Shown: piece after piece, positions 41,010-49,716 of the stretch | Numbering within the stretch: the first letter of the stretch is position 1 | Layout of the letters: each line of letters opens with the position of its first letter | DNA from: Flavobacteriaceae bacterium | GTDB taxonomy: Bacteria; Bacteroidota; Bacteroidia; Flavobacteriales; Flavobacteriaceae | Length of the DNA stretch: 64,000 bases | Reading direction: 5' to 3' | NCBI GenBank assembly: GCA_020435965.1 | Contig: JAGQYS010000017.1 | Coordinates: forward strand, 1-64,000 | Program-made: the position numbers and the translations under genes | Notes under the pieces: generated by a model | What the model saw: only the letters and a program-made list of their open reading frames with translations | Told to the model about the DNA's origin: nothing | The model's database searches: none

Positions 41010-43067
41010 ATGAAAAGAGTATTACTAATTTTATTTGCTATAGCAATTATACCTATAGTTTCTTTTGCGCAAACAAGTTCAGATACTTGTGCTAATGCCA
41101 ATAACGCAACACCTATTTCTGGTCCAGGTGTTTTTAATATTTTAGATGTAAATGGAACAGCGCCTTCTACTATTTGTAGTGGTGGTACATCTGTTGCACA
41201 AAACGGTGAGTGGTACAGATATATACCCTCAGCAAATTATTTTGTTACTGTGAGCTCCAATCTATCGCAAAATAGCGGCAAAGATACAAGAGTACAAATA
41301 TATTCAGGTTCTTGTGGAAGTCTACAGTGTGTTGCTGGGAATGATGATGTTGGTGGTTCAAACTTTTTATCGAGTACAACTTTTAGCGCTCAAGCTGGTG
41401 AAACCTATTATATTGCTTGGGATAATTATTGGAATCCGAGTAGTCCTTTTGGATTTGATTTTGAGCTTAGTGAAACCATTATACCTCCAACAGTATCGTT
41501 TACAACTGCTACAATCTCGGCTCCTGGAATTGATAGAGGAGCTGTTGATATGAATGGTGATTCTTTAGATGATATAGTTTCTATTACTTCTTCAATTATT
41601 ACAGTTAATTACCAACAAACCAATGGTACCTTCAATAAAGTAAGTCATTCATTAACAGGAGGCATTTATACTGCTGGATGGAGCATGGCTGCTGGAGATT
41701 TTGATAGAAATGGCTATAACGATTTGGTGTATGGCAATAGTGATGGAGCGCATGTGGTAAAAGCAAAAGCTAACGGAAATGGCTACGAAATAGCTGCTAC
41801 AAGCCATAGTATTTTTACACAACGCACCAATTTTGTCGATTTTGACAACGATGGTAACCTAGATGTTTTTCTTTGTGATGATACTGCTCCAAACGAGTAT
41901 TTCATTAACAATGGCTCAACTCTAACTTTATGGGAAGGTGATGACCCTGGAGCTCCTATTGCTGGAGGTTTAGGTGTTTACTCTTCTGGCGGAAACTATG
42001 GTTCCGTTTGGGTAGATTATGATAGTGATGGTGATGCGGATTTGTTTATTGCAAAATGTGGAGGTTTAGAAGAAAGAAGAAAAAATCAATTATTTAGAAA
42101 TAATGGAAACCTATCCTTTACTGAGGTAAGTATTGCCGCAAACATGAATGACCCTTTGTCAACTTGGTCTTCAGCCTGGGGAGATTATGATAGTGATGGT
42201 GATATGGATTGCTTTGTTGGCTCTTCTCTTACATTAGAACCTCATAAACTTATGCAAAACAATAACGGTGTTTTTGCTGATGTTACGGCAAGCTCTGGTT
42301 TAGATGTTTTTACCGATAAAGGGCATGAAAACCAACCGTTTGATTTTAACAATGATGGCTATATAGATATCTATTCAAACGGAAATATTCTTATCAATGA
42401 TGGTGACGGAACCTTTACAATTCTTTCATCTGGTATACCTCAAGAAGGTGCCGTTGGAGACTTAAATAACGATGGTTTCTTGGATGTTTTTAATGGCTTA
42501 ATTTACTACAATGATGGCAACTCGAATAATTGGCTAAAAGTATGTTTAACAGGTACAAATAGTAACATAAATGGCATTGGAGCGAGAATTGAGGTAAGCA
42601 GTCCAAGCTTTAATAATAGCTCTTCAAAAAAAGCTCAAATAAGAGATGTAAGAAGTGCTGAAGGTTTTGCATATATGAGTTCTTTAAATTCACATTTTGG
42701 CTTGGGTACAGACACTTCAATTAATACTGTTACTGTTTATTGGCCTTCTGGAACTGTTGATGTTGTTGTTAATCCATCAATTAACGATACACTATGTATT
42801 ACAGAAGGAGAGACTTTAAGTTTAGAATCAACCCTTGAAAATGATTTGATTTTATATCCAAACCCTACTAAAGGATTGCTTAATCTTAATGCAAATTATA
42901 GTTTTGAAAACGCCATTTTTTCGGTATTTGATATAACAGGTAAACGGGTTTTAAATGACCGATTTAATTCTAACACCATTGATGTTTCAGAATTAAGTTC
43001 TGGAAATTACATTTTAAGGGTTATAAACAATGGTGTTATTAAAACCCAAAAATTTATCAAGCAATAA
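41010..43067 (+). CDS. T9SS-secreted FG-GAP/ASPIC-UnbV repeat protein
   Basis: Surface or secreted protein of 685 residues from ATG 41010 (the upstream in-frame start lies in the cytochrome gene). Signal peptide ending VSFAQT; a pre-peptidase-like beta domain to about 160; FG-GAP/VCBS repeats with calcium loops FVDFDNDGNLDVFL, WVDYDSDGDADLFI, WGDYDSDGDMDCFV and VGDLNNDGFLDVF; an ASPIC/UnbV segment (NGIGARIEV, HFGLGTDTSINTVTVYWPSG); and a C-terminal type A T9SS sorting domain in the last 75 residues (LILYPNPTKGLLNL, ending KTQKFIKQ). It has its own terminator. The cytochrome neighbour suggests a joint redox or surface complex, which is inference. Confidence 0.88.
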   Translation: MKRVLLILFAIAIIPIVSFAQTSSDTCANANNATPISGPGVFNILDVNGTAPSTICSGGTSVAQNGEWYRYIPSANYFVTVSSNLSQNSGKDTRVQIYSGSCGSLQCVAGNDDVGGSNFLSSTTFSAQAGETYYIAWDNYWNPSSPFGFDFELSETIIPPTVSFTTATISAPGIDRGAVDMNGDSLDDIVSITSSIITVNYQQTNGTFNKVSHSLTGGIYTAGWSMAAGDFDRNGYNDLVYGNSDGAHVVKAKANGNGYEIAATSHSIFTQRTNFVDFDNDGNLDVFLCDDTAPNEYFINNGSTLTLWEGDDPGAPIAGGLGVYSSGGNYGSVWVDYDSDGDADLFIAKCGGLEERRKNQLFRNNGNLSFTEVSIAANMNDPLSTWSSAWGDYDSDGDMDCFVGSSLTLEPHKLMQNNNGVFADVTASSGLDVFTDKGHENQPFDFNNDGYIDIYSNGNILINDGDGTFTILSSGIPQEGAVGDLNNDGFLDVFNGLIYYNDGNSNNWLKVCLTGTNSNINGIGARIEVSSPSFNNSSSKKAQIRDVRSAEGFAYMSSLNSHFGLGTDTSINTVTVYWPSGTVDVVVNPSINDTLCITEGETLSLESTLENDLILYPNPTKGLLNLNANYSFENAIFSVFDITGKRVLNDRFNSNTIDVSELSSGNYILRVINNGVIKTQKFIKQ

Positions 43068-43093
43068 TATATTGGTTTATGTTTTCTTGATTT

Positions 43094-43123
43094 AAAATTC
43101 GCTTCTTTGAGGCGAATTTTTTT
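43094..43123 (+). terminator. intrinsic terminator of the FG-GAP gene
   Basis: AAAATTCGC (43094-43102) pairs with GCGAATTTT (43112-43120), followed by Ts. The loop contains TTTG (43106-43109), which also serves as the -33 element of the next promoter. Confidence 0.75.
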
Positions 43124-43135
43124 ATTCTATTTTTG
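43106..43135 (+). promoter_or_regulatory. promoter of the ABC ATPase gene, leaderless
   Basis: TTTG (43106-43109), an 18-bp spacer and TATTTTTG (43128-43135) form a full Bacteroidota promoter. The ATG at 43140 begins 4 nt after the box, so the mRNA should have no leader. Confidence 0.65.
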
Positions 43136-43139
43136 TGCA

Positions 43140-44048
43140 ATGCTAAATGTAAAAAACATAACTTTTGGTTATAGAAAAACCAATGTACTCAACGATGTTT
43201 CCTTTTCAGTAAGTAAAGGTGAACATCTGTCTATAATAGGTGAGAGTGGTTCTGGTAAAAGCACATTATTAAAGTTGCTTTATGGTGAATACGATTTAAG
43301 CGAAGGGCAAATAATATGGAATGAAAAAAAAATACTTGGACCTAACTACAATCTAGTTGTGGGTTACGATTTTATAAAATATGTGTCTCAAGAATTTGAT
43401 TTGATGCCTTTTACGTCTGTTGAAGAAAATGTGGGCAAATTTTTGTCCAACTTTTTTCCAAAAGAAAAAAAGAATCGTATAAACGAACTCCTTGAAGTGG
43501 TAGAACTCGAAGATTTTGCAAAATTCAAAGTTAAAAACTTAAGTGGTGGTCAAAAACAACGTGTTGCTTTGGCTAGGGCTATTGCTAAAGAGCCAGAGAT
43601 TATCTTACTTGATGAGCCTTTTAGCCACATAGATAATTTTAAAAAACAGTCGCTAAGAAGAAAGTTATTTAGGCATCTGAAAGAAAAGAAAATTACATGC
43701 ATTGTCGCCACACATGATAAAGGTGACGTGCTTGGTTATGCAGATTCTATGCTTGTTTTACATGATTCAATGATAGAAACGTATGGCAGCCCTCAAACAC
43801 TATTCACAAACCCGAAAACACCTTTAATTGCTTCTTTTTTTGATGAGTTTAATCTTATTGATGATACGATTGTTTATGCGCATCAATTAAAGGTTGTTGA
43901 TAAATCAGAAATAGAGGTTGTTGTTAAACAATCTTATTTTAAAGGTCACTACTTCTTAATTGAATCTTTTTTCAATAATGAAATCATCTTTTTTGAACAC
44001 AGTAACTGTTTGGCTAATAATACCAAGGTTTGTATAGATTTTAAATGA
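43140..44048 (+). CDS. ABC transporter ATP-binding protein
   Basis: Cytosolic ATPase of 302 residues from ATG 43140 (an upstream in-frame start lies in the terminator). Walker A is GESGSGKSTLLKLL near residue 37, Q-loop YVSQEFDLMPF, signature NLSGGQKQRVALARAIA near 140, Walker B IILLDEPFSHID and the switch histidine in CIVATHDKGD. After about residue 215 comes an extra C-terminal domain of some 85 residues (VYAHQLKVVDKSEIEVVV), as in MalK/PotA-type transporters with a TOBE-like end. No permease is adjacent. Confidence 0.9.
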   Translation: MLNVKNITFGYRKTNVLNDVSFSVSKGEHLSIIGESGSGKSTLLKLLYGEYDLSEGQIIWNEKKILGPNYNLVVGYDFIKYVSQEFDLMPFTSVEENVGKFLSNFFPKEKKNRINELLEVVELEDFAKFKVKNLSGGQKQRVALARAIAKEPEIILLDEPFSHIDNFKKQSLRRKLFRHLKEKKITCIVATHDKGDVLGYADSMLVLHDSMIETYGSPQTLFTNPKTPLIASFFDEFNLIDDTIVYAHQLKVVDKSEIEVVVKQSYFKGHYFLIESFFNNEIIFFEHSNCLANNTKVCIDFK

Positions 44049-44490
44049 GATGTATAATTTTGAATTTTCTATTTCGGAAAACAATGTTATCATCTACTCT
44101 TTTTCCAAGTAAAGCTTGGCTTATTGGAGCTTTAGTAGAAACAGCATAAAATTTTCGATTATCAACTATTATTTCACCAACTCCTATTGCTAAAAAATAA
44201 CTAGCCTCTGTTGTAAAAACCACACTTCCTAAACTCACTGTAGTATTTGCTTTAGAAATGTCTATTTTTGATAAAAGCTCCTCTTGTTTATCAATTTCAG
44301 CTAATTGGTTTCCTGCTTTTTCTCGTTCCAACTGAAGCATTGCTCTTCCAGTTTCATGTTTATCTCCTGCGCTACTTTTGGTTTCGGATTGAAGTGAAGT
44401 TTCAATTTCTGAAATTACATTTTCAATAACTAATCTTTTCTTAGATATAAAGTCTCTACACGCTAAAAACAATTGTTCTTTAAGACTCAC
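44041..44490 (-). CDS. GreA/GreB C-terminal-like protein
   Basis: 149 residues. The N-terminal half is a helical hairpin (SEIETSLQSETKSSAGDKHETGRAMLQLEREK, with the ALQLEREK-like end) and the C-terminal half is a small beta domain (VSLGSVVFTTEASYFLAIGVGEI, then ISQALLGKRVDD) that looks like the FKBP-like C-domain of Gre factors, where PLAxALLGKxVGD is the typical motif. Such proteins in flavobacteria are often labelled 3-oxoacyl-ACP synthase, which this sequence does not support: there is no thiolase fold or Cys-His-His. The acidic hairpin tip is not obvious. It lies 5 bp after the saccharopine dehydrogenase-like gene and overlaps the ABC gene stop by 8 bases. Confidence 0.7.
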   Translation of the reverse strand: MSLKEQLFLACRDFISKKRLVIENVISEIETSLQSETKSSAGDKHETGRAMLQLEREKAGNQLAEIDKQEELLSKIDISKANTTVSLGSVVFTTEASYFLAIGVGEIIVDNRKFYAVSTKAPISQALLGKRVDDNIVFRNRKFKIIHLI

Positions 44491-44495
44491 AAGTA

Positions 44496-45638
44496 CTAAG
44501 AAATTATTTTAGTGGTTTTTTTATAAAACACATTTCTGTCTTCTAAATACTTTATAAAATAGTTGAAGCACGCTTTATGTTTACCTACAAGTTCTGGAGG
44601 AAAAACACCTTTTTCAGTAAACAACCCTTCTAAAAATAAATTAGCAGCTGCTGTGGCGGTATAGCCTGTAGTTCTTGACATAGAGGCTGTATTGGTTTCT
44701 GAGCAATATTCATCGTGAAGATTATAAATAACTTCTTCTATTTGTCCTTTTTTGTTTTTCCCTTTTACGGTAACTCGCATCACTGTAAGTTCTTCTTCGG
44801 TTTCATTAAGTTTCCATTCATTAAACAAAATTTTGCTAGTAAACTCTAATGGTGAAACTGTTGTTCCGTTCAAATCTATTGGTTGATCGCTAAAAAATCC
44901 ACTTTCTTTCAGAACTCTTATATATTCAACATGCCCTGGATAGCGCAAGGTTTTTTCTTTCATATTAGGAATGTGAGGCATCGTGTAAATAATGGATCTT
45001 AAACCATCAGAATTAAAAGATTCTAAAGTTCCTACACTATCAAACTCAACATATTCACAATCTGTCAATGGTTCCCTTACTATTTCCTTTCCGTTTTCAA
45101 CATATCTTGCTGGACGAGTGTATTCTTCAATAACATCAACAGGAGAAAATGGTGCTTTATAACAAAAAGGCCATTTTTTTACTTTTGGCAAACCACCTAC
45201 CAAGCATTCAAAATCTGTAAGTTCTAATTGTTCGTTATAATAACCAAGTATGATATTATCCATGCCTGGAGCAACACCACAATCAACAATTGCTGTGACA
45301 TTGTTTTCTTTTGCCAAAGCATCAAGCTTCAAAGAATTTTCTGGAAAAAATGAAATATCAATAACGTTCTTTTTTGCTTCAATAATTGCTCTTAATGTAT
45401 TGAACCCTAAAAATCCTGGTACTGCACAGATAACCAAGTCGAAAGGTTTGAGTGTTTCTTTTAATGCATTTATGTTAGTCACATCCAACTGACTTGTTTC
45501 AAGGTTTGAACATTTTTGTTTTACTTTATTTAAAGTGTTTAAACTTAGGTCTGTTAATGTAACCTTATGTTTTTTTGATAAGTCAATTGCCATTGCGCTA
45601 CCTACCATTCCAGCACCTAGTACTATTATGTTTTTCAT
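44496..45638 (-). CDS. saccharopine dehydrogenase family protein
   Basis: NAD(P)-binding oxidoreductase of 380 residues. It begins IIVLGAGMVGSAMAIDLSKKH (GxGxxG fold), with NVIDISFFPEN, AIVDCGVAPGMDN and GGLPKVKKWPFCYK further on, the pattern of the saccharopine dehydrogenase/lysine-metabolism family. The catalytic reaction could be saccharopine cleavage in lysine breakdown or a related lysine-glutamate step. It is first in a two-gene operon with the GreA-like gene. Nothing nearby confirms a lysine pathway. Confidence 0.87.
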   Translation of the reverse strand: MKNIIVLGAGMVGSAMAIDLSKKHKVTLTDLSLNTLNKVKQKCSNLETSQLDVTNINALKETLKPFDLVICAVPGFLGFNTLRAIIEAKKNVIDISFFPENSLKLDALAKENNVTAIVDCGVAPGMDNIILGYYNEQLELTDFECLVGGLPKVKKWPFCYKAPFSPVDVIEEYTRPARYVENGKEIVREPLTDCEYVEFDSVGTLESFNSDGLRSIIYTMPHIPNMKEKTLRYPGHVEYIRVLKESGFFSDQPIDLNGTTVSPLEFTSKILFNEWKLNETEEELTVMRVTVKGKNKKGQIEEVIYNLHDEYCSETNTASMSRTTGYTATAAANLFLEGLFTEKGVFPPELVGKHKACFNYFIKYLEDRNVFYKKTTKIIS

Positions 45639-45768
45639 GATTTATAAAATTAAATATTGATTCTGTTAAAAAAAGGATGATAGAAGTGTTATAACCCTGG
45701 AATAAAAATCCAAGGCATCTCAGTAGTTTTAATAATACGCTTTTTTAACATGCACTAAATGTATTAAT

Positions 45769-45802
45769 AAAAAAAGCTCCGAAAAAATTTCGGAGCTTTT
45801 TT
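45769..45802 (-). terminator. bidirectional terminator after accC
   Basis: AGCTCCGAAA (45775-45784) pairs perfectly with TTTCGGAGCT (45788-45797) around 3 nt. Runs of A on the left and T on the right let it work on both strands; it follows the accC stop directly on the minus strand. Confidence 0.9.
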
Positions 45803-45803
45803 A

Positions 45804-47156
45804 TTATTCAACTACTTCTGGTTTCATTACAAAATCTTCCATAAATTTTGTAGTGTAATTCCCTGCTAAATAGTCTGGATGCTCCATCAATTGTCTATGA
45901 AACGGAATAGTTGTTTTAATGCCTTCAATAACAAACTCATCTAAGGCTCGCTTCATTTTATTAATAGCCTCTTCACGTGTTTGAGCTGTAGTGATAAGCT
46001 TAGCAATCATTGAATCATAATTTGGAGGAATACTATAACCTGCGTAAACATGAGTATCTAAACGGACTCCATGACCTCCAGGTGCATGCAAAGTGGTAAT
46101 ACGTCCTGGTGATGGTCTAAAACCATTAAAAGGATCTTCAGCATTGATTCTGCACTCAATAGAATGTAGGTTTGGAGTATAGTTTTTACCTGAAATTGGC
46201 ACACCTGCAGCCACTAAGATTTGCTCGCGTATCAAATCAAAATCAATCACTTGTTCTGTAATTGGATGCTCAACTTGAATTCGAGTATTCATTTCCATGA
46301 AATAGAAATTTCTGTGCTTATCAACTAAAAATTCAATAGTTCCTGCTCCTTCATACTTAATGTATTCTGCTGCTTTTACAGCTGCAAGTCCCATTTTTTC
46401 TCTCAACTCATCTGTCATAAAAGGCGAAGGTGTCTCTTCGGTCAATTTTTGATGACGTCTTTGTATTGAGCAATCTCTTTCTGATAGATGACATGCTCTT
46501 CCTGTTGAGTCACCAACAATTTGAATTTCTATATGACGTGGCTCTTCAATAAGTTTTTCCATGTACATATCATCATTTCCAAAAGCTGCTTTAGATTCTT
46601 GTCTTGCTGAATCCCAAGCTTCTTTTAGTTTCTCTGGTTTCCAAACTGCACGCATTCCTTTTCCACCACCTCCAGCTGAAGCTTTTAGCATTACTGGATA
46701 ACCTGTTGCCTTAGCTACTTTTTCGCACTCTTCATATGATTTTATTACACCATCACTTCCTGGCACACATGGTACACCTGCGGCTTTCATGGTGGCTTTA
46801 GCGTTCGCTTTGTCACCCATTTTATCAATCATTTCTGGTGACGCTCCAATAAATTTAATATCGTGTTCTGCACATATTTTTGAAAATCTGGCGTTTTCTG
46901 ATAAAAAACCATAACCAGGATGAATAGCATCAGCATTGGTTATTTCTGCTGCTGCAATAATGTTTGATATTTTTAAATAGGATTCGCTACTTGGTGGAGG
47001 TCCAATACAAACAGCTTCGTCTGCAAATTTAACATGTAAACTTTCAGCATCAGCTGTAGAATAAACAGCAACTGTTTTTACACCCATTTCTTTGCATGTT
47101 CTAATAACACGAAGTGCTATTTCGCCTCTGTTAGCAATTAATATTTTTTTAAACAT
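45804..47156 (-). CDS. accC: acetyl-CoA carboxylase, biotin carboxylase subunit
   Basis: Carboxylates biotin on AccB with ATP and bicarbonate, committing acetyl-CoA to fatty-acid synthesis. The 450 residues are full length for the ATP-grasp enzyme: start [27 protein letters not shown]-binding [34 protein letters not shown] and the catalytic [16 protein letters not shown]. It lies 47 bp after accB in the fabH-accB-accC operon, a common bacterial arrangement. Confidence 0.97.
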   Translation of the reverse strand: MFKKILIANRGEIALRVIRTCKEMGVKTVAVYSTADAESLHVKFADEAVCIGPPPSSESYLKISNIIAAAEITNADAIHPGYGFLSENARFSKICAEHDIKFIGASPEMIDKMGDKANAKATMKAAGVPCVPGSDGVIKSYEECEKVAKATGYPVMLKASAGGGGKGMRAVWKPEKLKEAWDSARQESKAAFGNDDMYMEKLIEEPRHIEIQIVGDSTGRACHLSERDCSIQRRHQKLTEETPSPFMTDELREKMGLAAVKAAEYIKYEGAGTIEFLVDKHRNFYFMEMNTRIQVEHPITEQVIDFDLIREQILVAAGVPISGKNYTPNLHSIECRINAEDPFNGFRPSPGRITTLHAPGGHGVRLDTHVYAGYSIPPNYDSMIAKLITTAQTREEAINKMKRALDEFVIEGIKTTIPFHRQLMEHPDYLAGNYTTKFMEDFVMKPEVVE

Positions 47157-47203
47157 AACTTTTAATTTTAAAATTTCAATTCTGAAGTTTCAGAATTAAA
47201 TGG

Positions 47204-47692
47204 TTATGAAGGATCTACCAAAAATAGTGGTTGATCAAATTCTACTGGTGAAGAATCGTCAACTAAAATCTTCACAATTGTTCCAGAAACTTCAGATTCA
47301 ATTTCGTTGAACAATTTCATAGCTTCAATAATACAAAGCACATCTCCTTCAGAAATAGACTGACCAACTTCAACAAACAAAGGTTTTTCTGGTGAAGGTT
47401 TTCTGTAAAACGTTCCAATAATTGGAGATTTTATTGTGATGTATTTTGAATTGTCTGCTGCTGCACTTGGTGTTGAGGCTTCAACAACTGTTTGCTGTGG
47501 TTGAGCTGGTTGTGCAACTGGAGCTGCTTGTTGTGGTATTTGTTGCGAAACTGGTATTTGTTGAACTATTGTGGTTTCAGAATCAGATGCCGTCTTGATG
47601 GTAATTTTCACATCTTCCATTTCAAGTTTAACCTCACTTGCTCCAGATTTGGCAACAAATTTGATTAAGTTTTGAATCTCTTTTAAATCCAT
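47204..47692 (-). CDS. accB: acetyl-CoA carboxylase biotin carboxyl carrier protein
   Basis: Carries biotin between the two halves of acetyl-CoA carboxylase. Of 162 residues, the N-terminal 35 form a short helix-strand region (MDLKEIQNLIKFVAKSGASEV), followed by a flexible Pro/Ala/Gln linker (residues 45-80) and the biotinyl domain with the biotinylated lysine in CIIEAMKLFNEIES. Length and layout are typical. It is co-transcribed with fabH (28 bp upstream) and accC. Confidence 0.96.
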   Translation of the reverse strand: MDLKEIQNLIKFVAKSGASEVKLEMEDVKITIKTASDSETTIVQQIPVSQQIPQQAAPVAQPAQPQQTVVEASTPSAAADNSKYITIKSPIIGTFYRKPSPEKPLFVEVGQSISEGDVLCIIEAMKLFNEIESEVSGTIVKILVDDSSPVEFDQPLFLVDPS

Positions 47693-47720
47693 AATTATAT
47701 TATTTAATAGTTAGTATAGT

Positions 47721-48716
47721 TTAAGAATTATAAGCCCATTTTAAATATACTGAGCCCCAAGTAAATCCGCCTCCAAAAGCGGCAAAAATTAAATTATCTC
47801 CTTTTTTGAGTTGTGATTCGTAGTCGTTTAATAATAACGGTAAAGTTGCAGATGTAGTGTTGCCATATTTTTCAATATTCATCATTACTTTTTCGCTTTC
47901 AAGCTCTATCCTATTGGCTGTTGCGTCAATAATACGCTTATTTGCTTGGTGTGCTACTAAAAATGCAATATCGTTTTTGGTCAGGTTGTTTCTTTCTAAT
48001 ATTTTAACTGCAACATCTGCCATATTGAAAACGGCATTTTTAAAAACTGTTTTTCCGTCTTGAAACACGTAATGTTTACCTTCTGCTACAGCTTCTGGTG
48101 TTGATGGATATGATGAACCACCATAAGTGGCTTGTAAAAACTCTCTTCCTGAACCATCACTTCTCAATATTTCATCCTGAAGGCCTAATCCTTCATGGTT
48201 AGGTTCAAATAATACGGCTCCTGCTCCATCTCCAAAAATGATGCATGTTGCACGATCTTTATAATTTATAAATGAAGAGTTTTTGTCTGCACCTATAAGT
48301 AATACGTTTTTGTAACGACCAGATTCTATATACTTGGCAGCTGTAGACATTCCGAATAAAAAGCTTGAGCAAGCTGCTTCAAGATCAAACGAAAATGCAT
48401 TTACCGCTCCTATTTGTGTTGCAGTGTATGCTGCTGTAGATGCCGCTTTCATGTCTGGAGTTGCGGTGGCAACGATTACCAATTCAATATCTTTTGGGTC
48501 AATACCTCTTTTCTTTATTAAATCGTTGGCTGCATTAATGGCAAGAAATGAGGTTCCCTTGCCTTCTTCTTTAAGGATTCTACGTTCTTTTATGCCTGTT
48601 CTTGTAGTAATCCATTCATCGTTTGTGTCAACCATTGTTTCCAATATTTTGTTGGTTAACACATATTCTGGCACATAAGCGCCAACAGCTGTAATGGCTG
48701 CGGTTATTTTACTCAT
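47721..48716 (-). CDS. fabH: beta-ketoacyl-ACP synthase III
   Basis: Starts fatty-acid chains by condensing an acyl-CoA with malonyl-ACP. The 331 residues have the active-site cysteine in FDLEAACSSFLFG near residue 113, His in FLVAHQANKRIIDA near 247 and Asn in EKYGNTTSATLPL near 277; GGGFTWGSVYLKW ends the protein. It is first in the fabH-accB-accC operon, separated from rpmF by a terminator. Its own promoter is not clear: the 130 bp upstream hold no exact TAnnTTTG box. Confidence 0.96.
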   Translation of the reverse strand: MSKITAAITAVGAYVPEYVLTNKILETMVDTNDEWITTRTGIKERRILKEEGKGTSFLAINAANDLIKKRGIDPKDIELVIVATATPDMKAASTAAYTATQIGAVNAFSFDLEAACSSFLFGMSTAAKYIESGRYKNVLLIGADKNSSFINYKDRATCIIFGDGAGAVLFEPNHEGLGLQDEILRSDGSGREFLQATYGGSSYPSTPEAVAEGKHYVFQDGKTVFKNAVFNMADVAVKILERNNLTKNDIAFLVAHQANKRIIDATANRIELESEKVMMNIEKYGNTTSATLPLLLNDYESQLKKGDNLIFAAFGGGFTWGSVYLKWAYNS

Positions 48717-48846
48717 AATTTTGTATTATCTTAAACAAAAAATGATGAAAATTGAGCTAAATTGGTCAAAACAAGTTGAAAATACTATTTTTTGAGCAAT
48801 TATTGCACAAAATAGGTTGTTTTTGTTTTACAGAAAAATATATCAT

Positions 48847-48870
48847 AAAAAAAACGCTCACAAGTGAGCG
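48847..48870 (-). terminator. intrinsic terminator of rpmF
   Basis: On the minus strand, CGCTCAC / GTGAGCG (plus arms 48855-48861 and 48864-48870) is followed by eight Ts, 25 bp beyond the rpmF stop. Confidence 0.8.
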
Positions 48871-48894
48871 CTTTATTATATGCGTGCATAATAG

Positions 48895-49095
48895 TTATGC
48901 TGCGTTTTCTTCCTGTGAATTGTCAATTAACACTTGACCTCTATAGTAAAGCTTACCTTCGTGCCAATGTGCTCTATGGTATAAATGTGCTTCACCTGTT
49001 GTAGGACACGTAGCAATTTGAGGTACAGATGCTTTGTAATGTGTTCTTCTCTTATCTCTTCTTGTTTTCGAGATTTTTCTTTTAGGATGTGCCAT
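48895..49095 (-). CDS. rpmF: 50S ribosomal protein L32
   Basis: Ribosomal protein of 66 residues. The basic start [22 protein letters not shown] is invariant in type. In zinc-binding L32 two C-x2-C pairs follow; here the region reads [19 protein letters not shown] with a single cysteine, so this is a zinc-independent (C-minus) form. It lies 8 bp after the DUF177 gene; the DUF177(YceD)-rpmF order is highly conserved in bacteria. Confidence 0.97.
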   Translation of the reverse strand: MAHPKRKISKTRRDKRRTHYKASVPQIATCPTTGEAHLYHRAHWHEGKLYYRGQVLIDNSQEENAA

Positions 49096-49103
49096 TTTCT
49101 ATA

Positions 49104-49643
49104 TTATTTATCTGTTAATAATTTCTTTAAAGTATTCCATCGAGGATCTGTTTCCTCATTTTCATTTTTTGTATCTACGTCTTTTGGACTTAATTCTTCG
49201 AGTTTTTTCAGTATTTCTGAATCTAGTGTTCCGTCTATGACTCCTGGATGTATAAGTTTAGTTGGAACAGAAAGCACAATAAGTTCATATATATATTGTG
49301 CTGCATTAATTTCGTACTCACCATGTGGTATTATAAGTATGTCTTCATTTTCATCATTATACTCATTTCCAAACTTTACAACCAAACCAAAATCATTATT
49401 GATTTCCTGATTATATGGTTCATTGGTTAAGTCGCAATTAACGTTTACGGTTCCTGAAACTTCAAAATGCAATTCTAATAATGTGGTTTTTTTATTTAAA
49501 ACCAGATTAATTTTTAGATCTGCATCATTAAATTCATTGTATTCAAACTCCTCAAAGAACTTTTTGTCAATATCATACTCGAAATGGTGTTCTCCTAACT
49601 TTAATCCTATAAATTGAATATTAAACTCTTTCAAAGGCTTCAT
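49104..49643 (-). CDS. DUF177 (YceD-like) protein
   Basis: 179 residues from ATG 49643 (a GTG two codons upstream is less likely). The DUF177 core shows KLGEHHFEYDIDKKFFEEFEY, then the conserved VSGTVNVNCDLTNEPYNQEI (C-x-x-T here C-D-L-T in the usual CxRCL position, only one cysteine) and a late ELIVLSVPTKLIHPG. YceD proteins act with rRNA/ribosome assembly (23S rRNA accumulation in plants and bacteria, family knowledge). It is first in the operon with rpmF. Confidence 0.88.
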   Translation of the reverse strand: MKPLKEFNIQFIGLKLGEHHFEYDIDKKFFEEFEYNEFNDADLKINLVLNKKTTLLELHFEVSGTVNVNCDLTNEPYNQEINNDFGLVVKFGNEYNDENEDILIIPHGEYEINAAQYIYELIVLSVPTKLIHPGVIDGTLDSEILKKLEELSPKDVDTKNENEETDPRWNTLKKLLTDK

Positions 49644-49665
49644 TGTCACATTTATTTCGAGCGTG

Positions 49666-49673
49666 CAAATATA
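49666..49673 (-). promoter_or_regulatory. predicted -7 box of DUF177-rpmF
   Basis: Minus-strand TATATTTG matches TAnnTTTG exactly; the predicted leader is about 19 nt. Confidence 0.6.
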
Positions 49674-49716
49674 TAAAATTTTATTAAGCTTGCATTGGTT
49701 ATAAACATTTTTTTGT

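Noticed and set aside
45653-45768. Possible lysine riboswitch upstream of the saccharopine dehydrogenase-like gene
   Set aside because: Only a five-base inverted pair (CCTGG / CCAAGG) is visible in the leader; the conserved lysine riboswitch core is absent.
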